Below, in pieces: positions 24,706 to 32,964 of a DNA stretch of 39,440 nt. Position 1 is the first letter of the stretch. Each line of letters begins with the position of its first letter. Location of the stretch: positions 1 through 39,440 of the forward strand of contig CAQUUC010000007.1 in assembly GCA_948896235.1 (NCBI GenBank), written 5' to 3'. The notes beneath the pieces are model-generated. The model saw only the letters and a list, made by a program, of their open reading frames with translations, had not been told where the DNA came from and made no database searches. This DNA is from an uncultured Clostridia bacterium. GTDB lineage: Bacteria > Bacillota > Clostridia > TANB77 > CAG-508. Both the position numbers and the translations under genes were made by a program.

Positions 24706-25800
24706 TTAAATATTATTTATATCACTTTCATTTTTATCTGCATTATCCAAATATTCTTCTAGTTTTTTAGTTACATTCTCAAGAGCTGTTCCTTTATAAT
24801 ATGTTGTTAAAACAAAATTTAGCTTTGGACTAGCATATCTAATTTCTTCATCTTCTATTTCTTTTTCTGAAAACTCTTCAATTTCTAATCTTTCTAAGTT
24901 AGTTTTTAAATCTTGAATAAATTCTGAAGCACCAGTTATATCTACTCCTGAAAACACTATTGCAAATTTAGGTCCCATATATCTTACGAATACATATTCT
25001 GACGAAATATTTTCACTAATATAATTGCTTACTTCTGTTATTATATCATTTCCAGTTTCTCTATTGTATACTTTGTTTATTTCTTCAAGATTTATTATTT
25101 TAAACATACATACTGTTGATGTAGTATATTTATCAATTATTTTCTTTCCTTTACCATATAAATATTCTGCTGAATTAAGCTCTGAAAACAAATCTTTTCT
25201 TGCAATGTTTTCAATTGTATTTTGATAAGATACTGTTTTATATACTGCTATAATATTATCTTTTACTACTTCTAATATAGTTGTATCTATTTTATCAAAT
25301 GCATGTGGCTCTCCACTTTCTATTATCCAATATCCAATATACACATTGTCTATATATAGTGGAAAAAACATTGCAGATTTTGCTCTTCCAAATTCCATTG
25401 TTTGATATGGTAATCTCTCTGTATCATTATTTACTGTTACATATTTAGGTGTTGCAGTAGAAATACTATCCTTAAAAATGTCTTGATTATGAAGATTTCT
25501 TAAAGCTTCCCAATGCTGTTCTTGAACGTTGGATGCTTTTATAGCATATTCTGCTCCATCAAACATTACTATTGTTGAATACTTTATATCATACTTTTCA
25601 ATTAATATCTCGTTTATTTTTTCTATTTTTTCATCTACTGTTGAATATTCACCTATTGTATTCATAAAATCTTGCAATACATTTAAACCAGTGATTTTTT
25701 GATTGATATTATTAAAGTTTTGTATTCTTTTATATACAACAATATTATATACTATTAATGCTATAATTATCCCTACAAGTAAGATTAAAACGTATATCAC
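24706..25800 (-). CDS. Membrane protein with GAF-like and degenerate GGDEF domains
   Basis: About 364 residues. Residues 1-20 form a membrane helix (VIYVLILLVGIIIALIVYNI). A GAF-like domain covers about 40-190 (STIVMFDGAEYAIKA to SAMFFPLYIDNVYIGYWIIE). The C-terminal domain has the GGDEF fold (VCMFKIINLEEINKVYNRETGNDII), but the catalytic loop reads RYMGPKFA, so it should not make c-di-GMP. It may sense or bind a ligand. The start is taken as GTG at 25800, five bases from GAGGTGG; GTG at 25809 overlaps that site. The gene follows the TadZ-like gene. Confidence 0.75.
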   Translation of the reverse strand: MIYVLILLVGIIIALIVYNIVVYKRIQNFNNINQKITGLNVLQDFMNTIGEYSTVDEKIEKINEILIEKYDIKYSTIVMFDGAEYAIKASNVQEQHWEALRNLHNQDIFKDSISTATPKYVTVNNDTERLPYQTMEFGRAKSAMFFPLYIDNVYIGYWIIESGEPHAFDKIDTTILEVVKDNIIAVYKTVSYQNTIENIARKDLFSELNSAEYLYGKGKKIIDKYTTSTVCMFKIINLEEINKVYNRETGNDIITEVSNYISENISSEYVFVRYMGPKFAIVFSGVDITGASEFIQDLKTNLERLEIEEFSEKEIEDEEIRYASPKLNFVLTTYYKGTALENVTKKLEEYLDNADKNESDINNI

Positions 25801-25826
25801 TTTTTCCACCTCTATATCTACATTTA

Positions 25827-28185
25827 CTAAAATTTTCTCTTCATTTGTTCTAAGGTACTATTCATTTGTGATGAAAATCCACCTTTTCTATCGTAATTAT
25901 CTACTGGTTTATATTTGTTATTTAATAATGGATAAACCATATTACCTAATTCTTTTAATGACATCATAAAAGTTTTTGGATATCCATTTAGTGACACATT
26001 ACAATTTACTAATCCTTCTAGATATTTTGAATATACTTGTTCATCAAAAGGTATTGTACAATGTCTAACATTATCTTTATTAAATAGTTCTGTCATAAAT
26101 GACATTGATGGATCATTATAATATGCCATTCCACCAATAATTACTTTTGGTGTTAGGGTTCTTATTCTTGCTTCTTTATTTATTACTATTCTTATTTTAT
26201 CTTGTGATAATACATTTTTAGCTTTTAAGTCTCTTAAAAATGCTGTAAGTGGTTGTATTGTAAGAATATCCATACTTTGTACAAGATAAATTTCTTGTGA
26301 ATTTTCAAAATATGCTATATCTGTATCAAAATCACAGTCTATTAATACTAAAGAATAATTTTTCACTAAAGTTGCAAGTATTTCGCCACAATTTTCATTA
26401 TTTTCTTCTGTTGGTACAGATGTATATACAGTTAAATTTCTATTTACTTGAATTCCACTTGCTTGACCAATAGATAAATTCTTCATAGAATTTAGAGCAA
26501 CTCTTCTTAATTCTTCTTCATTTTTAGTATATATGTAATAAGAATTTCTATTTTTGGTTACATCTAATATAGCTGTATTAATTCCCATCGATGAGAAAAG
26601 TTCTCCTAAATTGTTTACTAAAAAAGATGTTCCATTCTTAGTAGTTCCAACAAAAGAAACTATTTTTTTATCTCTTGAAAGTAGCCCTTGTATATCTACA
26701 TCATATGTATTTTTAGGTTTTGTAATCTCGTTACTATATGATTGTTCATTACTATAAGTATCTTCTTGTAAATTGTTATAATTGTAATTTGAACCATTAT
26801 TATAGTCTTGATTATTAGAGCTTGTTTCAGTTTTATAGAAATCTTCTCTAGCCTCAAAATTTGATGTTTCTTCATTTTCTAATCCAGGTAAAATAGTAGC
26901 ATTTGATTCTTCCTTTTCAAAACCAGGTAATAAGTTATCAATGGTTTCTTCTATTCCTGGTAAAATTGTTTCTTCTGGTTCTTCATCTAAATCAAATAGG
27001 TTAATACTATTTTGTTTTTCTTCTTGCTCTATAGTTGATTCTACTATTTTTTTAGGTCTACCTCTTCCTCGTTTTGGAGTTGCTACTTTATTTTCTTCTT
27101 CAGCTTTGTCTACAATCTTTTTAGGTCTGCCTCTTCCTCGCTTTGGTTGTTCTTCTATATTTTTAATTGTTTCTACTTTGTTTTCTTCTTTTGGTTTTAT
27201 TTCATCTAATTGAGCATCTAATATATCTTGTAAATCTGTTGATGTTCTATCTAAGTTTGTTCTATTTTTCGCACTTTCACGTGCTCTATCGTCATTTTCT
27301 ACTGGTTGTGCACTTATATTTTCTTTTAGTTGTGGGCGACTAAGTTTTGTTACTTTCTTTGTATCCACTGCTGATGGCACTATAACAGGTTTTGTCATTT
27401 TAGGTTTGCTGGTTTGATTTTCAATAAAATCTATTTTTAGTGCTTCTTCTTTTTTAACTTCTTTTATAGGCTTTGCTATTTGTACTCCACCAAATGATAT
27501 AAGAGATTGATATTTTGGAGATTTAGTTTCTAGAACTGCTCTTACATTCAAAGGTAAGAATTTTATAATTACTTTTAATTGAGAATCTGTATATTGATCA
27601 GCAATACTATTAAAACTATCAACATATGCCTCTTCATTTTTTCCTAGTTTTTTATAATGTGCTCTAATATTTTGTATTTCAATTTCACTAACAGTATCTT
27701 CATTCTCCTCTTGATATTGTGCATCCTCTGAGTCTATCTTATAATAAGTTTTGGCTTCTTTTTTAGTACGTGGTTTTCTTATTAATCTACATACTTCTTC
27801 AATACTTCTATCTTGTCCTAATAATGCACTATATACTCCAATGCTAAATAATTTTACTAAAAATTGTTCAGATTTTGCACGTCTATCTGAACAAATAAGT
27901 ATTATTGGAGTGTCATTACCATCTGCACTTGTAGCTTCATCACTAATACTATCTAATTTATCAAATATAAAACGATCAATTGCTTCATAATCATTATTTG
28001 CAAATGGTTCTAAATCTTCACTTATAACAATTCTATCATAAGTTTTATCTCTACCGTATCTCTTTTAGTATTGCATTAAAGTAATAAACATTTTTATAAG
28101 AGATTATTTCTTTATAATCCTTTTGATATTTTTTAACAATAGATTCTGATATATTATCATTACTTACTGCAAATAAAACTTTCAT
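25827..28185 (-). CDS. TadZ/CpaE-like protein with receiver-like domain and AT-hook-like repeats, recoded at CGG
   Basis: About 785 residues after a +1 shift at codon 44. The N-terminal part (about 1-130) looks like a receiver fold (MKVLFAVSNDN, then YDRIVISED and TPIILICSD). A long disordered linker holds two copies of PKRGRGRPKKIV, an AT-hook-like motif, plus repeated LPG(L/F/I)E units. The C-terminal part is a SIMIBI-type ATPase fold (KIVSFVGTTKNGTSFLVNNL, AILDVTK, YSLVLIDCDFD). Its Walker A lacks the usual KGGxGKT, so ATP hydrolysis is doubtful. Such proteins place Tad/type IV pilus machinery at the pole; the role here is inferred. ATG at 28185 with GGGGAAA upstream. Without the shift, CGG is followed by TAG at codon 45. 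Confidence 0.78.
28054..28056 (-). other. CGG +1 recoding site, TadZ-like gene
   Basis: The zero frame reads aaa gag ata CGG tag, an immediate stop. Skipping the C gives KEIGRDKTYDRIVISEDLE, continuing the receiver-like domain and opening more than 740 further codons. Confidence 0.92.
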
Positions 28186-28205
28186 TAGTTATTTCCCCCA
28201 ATTAA

Positions 28206-28602
28206 TTAATTTCTAAATCCTTTTACTACAATTGCAAATACAAGTGGTAATACTTGACATATTACAAGAATAGTAACAAAACTTATAATAAGGAAAAGTC
28301 CTCTATCGTGTACGTCTAATTTTCTTATACCTATTACATATTGCCATATAGCTCCCATTGCAATTCCAACAAAACAAAGTGGTATACTATAAATACGAAC
28401 TTTATTTAACATGTAAGCTGTGAATCCGTAGGTTTCTGAGCCATATGCTTCATTATAATCTTCTAATTCTTTCATTTCTTTTTCTTTAATTTCTACTAAT
28501 TGTCCTGCTGTCCCTTCAGATATTGCACTTCTTGATGTTGCATAAACAGAACAACTAAAAAATACACACATTATTGCAATTAAAGTTATTACTACCTTTT
28601 TC
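28206..28602 (-). CDS. Small exported membrane protein, unknown
   Basis: About 131 residues. It has an N-terminal signal peptide (MKKVVITLIAIMCVFFSCSVYA), a charged Glu/Lys-rich segment, and two hydrophobic helices near residues 67-88 and 98-128. I do not recognise a family. It lies just upstream of the TadZ-like gene (20-base gap), so a role in the same pilus or envelope machinery is possible. ATG at 28602 has GGAAGGGG about ten bases upstream; an ATG at 28611 is too close to it. Confidence 0.65.
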
Positions 28603-28795
28603 ATTACATTCATTGCCCCTTCCAAATCATTACTATTTAGAGTTATTTTTTTACTTATACATCATACAATACAATTGCAAAAATATCAAGAATTTTTAGT
28701 AAAGTTTTTACTTTTGTTATAATTATTTAAAGTATTTTTTCAAATATTATATTTTATCTTTTATATCTTACCCTAATTTAAAATCTATTTAACAA

Positions 28796-28831
28796 AAAAA
28801 TAAGATCTTCATTTTTTGAAAATCTTATTTT
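28796..28831 (-). terminator. Terminator of the tRNA-His/tRNA-Gln transcript
   Basis: The 11-bp inverted repeat AAAAATAAGAT / ATCTTATTTTT directly follows the CCA end of tRNA-Gln and gives a T-run in the minus direction. Confidence 0.85.
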
Positions 28832-28906
28832 TGGTTGGGCTGGCTAGATTCGAACTAGCGCATGCCAGAGTCAAAGTCTGGTGCCTTACCGCTTGGCTAC
28901 AGCCCA
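28832..28906 (-). tRNA. tRNA-Gln (anticodon TTG)
   Basis: 75-nt cloverleaf: acceptor TGGGCTG pairs with CAGCCCA, anticodon loop CTTTGAC between CCAGA and TCTGG, T-loop TTCGAAT, CCA encoded. The anticodon is TTG. Confidence 0.95.
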
Positions 28907-28927
28907 ATGTATTTTATATAATATAAA

Positions 28928-29005
28928 TGGGGTGGAATATGGGACTCGAACCCATGGTCTCCAGTGCCACAAACTGGCGCGTTAACCAACTACGCTAAAT
29001 CCACC
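28928..29005 (-). tRNA. tRNA-His (anticodon GTG)
   Basis: 78-nt cloverleaf with the extra G at -1 opposite discriminator C, as expected for tRNA-His. The anticodon loop TTGTGGC lies between CCAGT and ACTGG; CCA is encoded. The acceptor stem GTGGATT/ATTCCAC has one T-T mismatch. Confidence 0.93.
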
Positions 29006-29007
29006 AT

Positions 29008-29043
29008 TTCTGCGTTGCTACATGATTTTGTAACAACGCAGAA
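29008..29043 (-). other. Leader hairpin abutting tRNA-His
   Basis: A 10-bp stem (29008-29017 and 29034-29043), extended by a TAC/GTA pairing, sits between the tRNA promoter and the 5' end of tRNA-His. It would form at the very start of the transcript, next to the RNase P cleavage site. Confidence 0.55.
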
Positions 29044-29046
29044 TAT

Positions 29047-29075
29047 ATTTTACCTAAATTCAATTAATTTGTCAA
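29047..29075 (-). promoter_or_regulatory. Promoter of the tRNA genes
   Basis: The minus strand shows a perfect TTGACA (29070-29075), a 17-base spacer and TAAAAT (29047-29052). Confidence 0.75.
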
Positions 29076-29163
29076 TATTTTTTTCTCTTTTTATTCTAAT
29101 TTTTTTAATTAATTTGATTTTACCTCTATATTAGTTAAAAATTTCATATTGTAAATTATTATA

Positions 29164-29850
29164 TTACTCTTTTGCAAGTATTATTAGTCTTCCTTTACTA
29201 TCATCTGTACAAGTTGATAAAGATATTTCTCTTGCTCCTGCAGTATCTCTTGTAATGTATTCAGCATCTGTTTCTGATGTAGTATATTTTTTGTATATAG
29301 TATATTTTATTTTTTTACCTGTATTATCTGTTATGTATATAATATCTCCAACTTCTAATTGTTTGTTTTTTCCAAAGAAAGCTCCATTTCTATAGTTATG
29401 TCCTACTATTGTTGTATTTCCTACTTTGTTTAGACCTGGTCCATAATAGTAAGCAACAGCAAGTTGTATTGACTTTGGAGTTACTTTATCCAAAATTGGA
29501 TATTTTATACCTGTTTTTGGTATTTCTATTGTTCCTAACACATTGTATCCTTTATATGTTGGAACTTTTGTAGAACTAGAACCATTATTCGTAGTAGTAT
29601 TAGTATCTGCAGGTCCTACAGGGTCAATTACTGTTGAAACATTATTGTTTGTTTCATTGTTATTAACCGTGTTTTGTGTAACATTATTTTTTAGTTGTTC
29701 CTCATATTGAGATAAAAAATCTTCTGTTTCTTTATCTATATAGTATTTTCTATAAAAATCATATCCTAAAAATCCAATTAACCCTAAAATAGCGATTATA
29801 ACTATAATAAGTATAACTGTAAGTACATTACTATATTTACTATTAAACAT
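29164..29850 (-). CDS. Sortase
   Basis: About 228 residues. A short basic N-terminus and a membrane helix (about 9-32) precede an Asn/Thr-rich linker and the sortase barrel. The catalytic His is in TTIVGHNYRNG, the Cys in ISLSTCTDD, and the Arg in SKGRLIILAKE. Sortases join surface proteins to the wall or to pili. Class is unclear; the single N-terminal anchor and TLxTC-like site could fit several. ATG at 29850, eight bases from GGAGGT. Neither surface gene fragment in the window shows a clear sorting motif. Confidence 0.9.
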   Translation of the reverse strand: MFNSKYSNVLTVILIIVIIAILGLIGFLGYDFYRKYYIDKETEDFLSQYEEQLKNNVTQNTVNNNETNNNVSTVIDPVGPADTNTTTNNGSSSTKVPTYKGYNVLGTIEIPKTGIKYPILDKVTPKSIQLAVAYYYGPGLNKVGNTTIVGHNYRNGAFFGKNKQLEVGDIIYITDNTGKKIKYTIYKKYTTSETDAEYITRDTAGAREISLSTCTDDSKGRLIILAKE

Positions 29851-29949
29851 ATGCATCTACCTCCATTTTTCTCTTGTTTCATACTTATTTCTATTATACC
29901 ACATTTTATTATTTTTTCCTACAATTTTTATGCATTTTGTTTATATTTC

Positions 29950-30294
29950 TTATACTATTTTATCACCGAATTTAGCACCTGCTAGTAAATGAAAGTGTAA
30001 ATGTCCTACTTCCTGTCCTGCATCTTTTCCACAGTTCACTATAACTCTATATCCACTTTCTTTTACACCTTGTAGTTCTGCTAATTTATTAATTACTGTA
30101 TATATTCTACCTATTAATAATTCATCTTCTTTTTCTAACTCTACCAAAGAAGGTATATGTTTTTTAGGTATTACTAATATATGGATTGGTGCTGCTGGAT
30201 TAATATCTTTAAATGCAATAATCTCATCATCTTCATATAATATTGTAGATGGTATTTCTTTTTTAATAATTTTACAAAATATACAATCTTCCAT
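29950..30294 (-). CDS. HIT-family hydrolase (HinT-like)
   Basis: 114 residues of the histidine triad family. N-terminal CIFCKIIKKEIPSTILYEDDEIIAFKDINPAAPIHILVIPKKHI, and the active-site triad GHLHFHLLAG. These enzymes hydrolyse nucleoside phosphoramidates. The C-terminus is intact. It lies downstream of alaS on the same strand, separated by a hairpin. Confidence 0.94.
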   Translation of the reverse strand: MEDCIFCKIIKKEIPSTILYEDDEIIAFKDINPAAPIHILVIPKKHIPSLVELEKEDELLIGRIYTVINKLAELQGVKESGYRVIVNCGKDAGQEVGHLHFHLLAGAKFGDKIV

Positions 30295-30323
30295 AATAAA
30301 TATTCTCCTTATCTTTTTAAGTC

Positions 30324-30349
30324 AAGGGCAGACTTTAAGTCCTGCCCTT
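30324..30349 (-). terminator. Hairpin after alaS
   Basis: AAGGGCA / TGCCCTT (30324-30330 and 30343-30349), extended by an inner pairing with one bulge, lies 15 bases past the alaS stop. The minus-direction tail is only partly T-rich. Confidence 0.6.
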
Positions 30350-30363
30350 ACCTTAAGAATTTC

Positions 30364-32118
30364 TTATTTCTCTAAAATAGCTTTTATACGTCTTACTCCA
30401 GCTGAACTTGCTTCTTCTTTTTTTATTACAAATTTTCCAAGTTCACTTGTATTTTTTACATGTGGTCCTCCACATAATTCTTTAGATACCTTCCCTATTG
30501 AATATACTGTAACAATATCAGGATATTTTTCAATAAACATACATTCTGCACCAGATTTTATAGCATCTTCTTTTTTCATTTCTTCTACTGTTACTGGTAT
30601 TGCTTCACTAATCCAACTATTAACTAACTCTTCTACTTTCTGCTTTTCTTCGTCAGTTAATTTGTGATCGCAAGAAAAGTCAAAACGCATTCTTTCAGGT
30701 GTTATATTTGAACCTTTTTGATGTACATCTTTACTTACAACTACTTTTAAAGCAGCATTTAAAAGATGTGTTGCTGTATGATAAGCTATTGTTTCTGGAC
30801 TCTCTCCTGCAAGTCCTCCTTTAAATTTTTGTTCTGACCCCATCCTTGATTTTTCTTGATGTTCTTTATATAGATTTTTAAATTCTTCCATATCTAATTC
30901 TAAACCTTGTTCTTTTGCTAAATCACTTGTTACTTCTGGTGGAAATCCGTAGGTATCATAAAGTTTAAAAACTGTTTGTCCATCTATTTTTTGTAATCCT
31001 TCATTTTTTATTTTTGTTATAGCCTTTCCAAATTCTTTCTCTCCGTGTTCAAGAGTTTTAATAAATTTATCTTTTTCTTCTACTATAACTTGTTTTATCA
31101 TTTCTTTATTTTTTACCAGTTCAGGATACATTTCTTTTAGATTTTCAATATTTAATTCAATTAAATTTGATAGTTCATCTAAATTAATTTGTAACTTATT
31201 TAAATGTCTTGTCATTCTACGTATTAATCTTCTTAATACATATCCTCTATCAACATTACTTGGTCTTCCACCATCTGATATGATCATTATGCTTGAACGC
31301 ATATGTTCTGCTACAATTCTTCTGCTGGTTATATCCTCTACTTTAGCAAGCGCTAAAAGTCTATCCATTATAGGTTTAAATATTTCTGTATCATATGGAG
31401 TTTCTTTTCCTTGAAGAAGCATATTCATTCTTTCAAGTCCAAGTCCTGTATCTACATTCCTTTGTTTTAATTTAGTATATCCATCTTTATTTTTATAGTA
31501 TTCCATAAATACATTGTTCCATATCTCAACATACTTACCACATCCGCAAGATGGATTACAGTTTTCACTACAAGGTGCTTTTCCTGTATCATAAAACATT
31601 TCTGTATCTGGTCCACAAGGTCCTTCTTCACCTGCTATCCACCAGTTGTCATCTTTTCCAAAATAATAAATATGGTTTTCTGGCATACCTGCTTCTTTCC
31701 AAATTTTAGCTGATTCCTCGTCACGTGGTGCATCTTCATCTCCTGCAAAAACTGTTACAGATAACTTTTCTACTGGAATACCTAATTCTTTAGTTAAAAA
31801 TTCAAAACTCATTTTAATTGATTCTTCTTTAAAATAATCACCTAAAGACCAGTTTCCAAGCATTTCAAAATATGTTAAGTGACGGTTATCTCCAACTTCA
31901 TCTATATCAACTGTTCTAACACATTTTTGGTAATCTGTTAGTCGTGTTCCTTCTGGATGTTTTTCACCCAATAAATATGGTACAAGTGGCTGCATTCCTG
32001 CTGTTGTAAATAATACAGACGGATCATTTTCTGGTATTAGCGGTGCACTTGGTATTATAATATGTCCATGACTCTCAAAAAATTTTAAATATTTATTTCT
32101 TATATCAATCGCTTTCAT
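30364..32118 (-). CDS. alaS: Alanyl-tRNA synthetase, short form
   Basis: 584 residues, against about 870 for the usual bacterial enzyme. The aminoacylation domain is complete (NDPSVLFTTAGMQPLVPYL, HLTYFEMLGNWSLGDYF, EIWNNVFMEYY, GLGLERM). The editing domain has its zinc motifs YHTATHLLNAAL and LCGGPH. The protein then ends at VRRIKAILEK, so only the C-Ala domain is missing. The stop is followed by a hairpin and there is no CGG codon in the gene, so this is a natural short form rather than a recoding break. ATG at 32118. Confidence 0.95.
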   Translation of the reverse strand: MKAIDIRNKYLKFFESHGHIIIPSAPLIPENDPSVLFTTAGMQPLVPYLLGEKHPEGTRLTDYQKCVRTVDIDEVGDNRHLTYFEMLGNWSLGDYFKEESIKMSFEFLTKELGIPVEKLSVTVFAGDEDAPRDEESAKIWKEAGMPENHIYYFGKDDNWWIAGEEGPCGPDTEMFYDTGKAPCSENCNPSCGCGKYVEIWNNVFMEYYKNKDGYTKLKQRNVDTGLGLERMNMLLQGKETPYDTEIFKPIMDRLLALAKVEDITSRRIVAEHMRSSIMIISDGGRPSNVDRGYVLRRLIRRMTRHLNKLQINLDELSNLIELNIENLKEMYPELVKNKEMIKQVIVEEKDKFIKTLEHGEKEFGKAITKIKNEGLQKIDGQTVFKLYDTYGFPPEVTSDLAKEQGLELDMEEFKNLYKEHQEKSRMGSEQKFKGGLAGESPETIAYHTATHLLNAALKVVVSKDVHQKGSNITPERMRFDFSCDHKLTDEEKQKVEELVNSWISEAIPVTVEEMKKEDAIKSGAECMFIEKYPDIVTVYSIGKVSKELCGGPHVKNTSELGKFVIKKEEASSAGVRRIKAILEK

Positions 32119-32155
32119 AGTATATTCCCTCTCATTTTTTTAATTTATGTCCTAA

Positions 32156-32184
32156 ATTATATTACAGCATACGAAAAAAAGCAA
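32156..32184 (-). promoter_or_regulatory. Promoter of alaS, overlapping the spoVT terminator
   Basis: The minus strand shows TTGCTT (32179-32184), a 17-base spacer and a perfect TATAAT (32156-32161). The -35 element is inside the 3' arm of the upstream terminator stem. Confidence 0.65.
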
Positions 32185-32203
32185 GTAGAATTCTTGCTTT
32201 TTT
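32175..32203 (-). terminator. Terminator after spoVT
   Basis: An 11-bp inverted repeat (32175-32185 and 32193-32203) with T-run, 7 bases past the stop. Confidence 0.88.
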
Positions 32204-32209
32204 GTTTCA

Positions 32210-32764
32210 TTATATTTCCATTTGACTACTTAGGAAACCTGCTGCTGATTGAACAACTTTTAATTCTGCCTCTCCCATTTTTGTATTTGCATCTTTTGAT
32301 AATAATATAACACTTCCTATTACATCCCCTTGAGATATAATTGGATATACTACTTGTGAATTAAATTTTCTTTCTTTGTTATCATTTTTAGTTATAGGAA
32401 TAGAAACTTCATTATTTTCTTTGCTAGTATAAACTTCTTTATCTTCTAATAATTGTTCTAATTCCTTACTTAAATCTTGTTCCAAAAATTCTTTTTTTGC
32501 CCCACCTGAAACTGCTATTACTGTATCTTTATCAGTTATACAAGCAATATGTCCTGTAGTTTTTGATAAAGTTTCTGCATACCCTGTAGCAAATTCAGAA
32601 AGTTCTCCAATTGGAGAATATTTCTTTAAAATAACTTCTCCTTCTTTATCTGTAAAAATCTCTAAAGGATCTCCTTCTTTTATTCTCAAAGTTTTTCTTA
32701 TTTCTTTTGGTATAACAATTCTACCTAAATCATCAATTCTTCTAACTACACCTGTTGCTTTCAA
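32210..32764 (-). CDS. spoVT: Stage V sporulation regulator SpoVT-like
   Basis: 184 residues. The N-terminal AbrB swapped-hairpin DNA-binding domain is MKATGVVRRIDDLGRIVIPKEIRKTLRI, and a GAF-like domain fills the rest to the C-terminus. This two-domain form is SpoVT, a forespore regulator in Bacillus and Clostridium. Its presence suggests a spore-forming lineage but does not prove sporulation. TTG start at 32764 with GGAGGG upstream. Confidence 0.92.
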   Translation of the reverse strand: MKATGVVRRIDDLGRIVIPKEIRKTLRIKEGDPLEIFTDKEGEVILKKYSPIGELSEFATGYAETLSKTTGHIACITDKDTVIAVSGGAKKEFLEQDLSKELEQLLEDKEVYTSKENNEVSIPITKNDNKERKFNSQVVYPIISQGDVIGSVILLSKDANTKMGEAELKVVQSAAGFLSSQMEI

Positions 32765-32907
32765 AATTTTCCCTCCTTTTAAATCTAAGTTTAAATTTAG
32801 TATTTGTTTTGGAAAATTTTTTATTCATATTTTTGACATTTTTTTGAATTTATATTTTGATTAATAATCTATAACTAACTTATTTTCAATATCTATACAT
32901 TCCTAAA

Positions 32908-32947
32908 AAGAAACTGTAACGATACTTACGCCTCCTAACAGTTTCTT
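32908..32947 (-). terminator. Terminator after the KAP-type NTPase gene
   Basis: A 10-bp inverted repeat (32908-32917 and 32938-32947) with a T-run in the minus direction lies 17 bases past the stop. Confidence 0.7.
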
Positions 32948-32964
32948 CTTCATTTTTTATAATC

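Noticed and set aside
30364..32118. AlaRS truncated by a CGG shift
   Set aside because: The only CCG strings in the gene are out of frame, and the ending with a following hairpin is a natural one.
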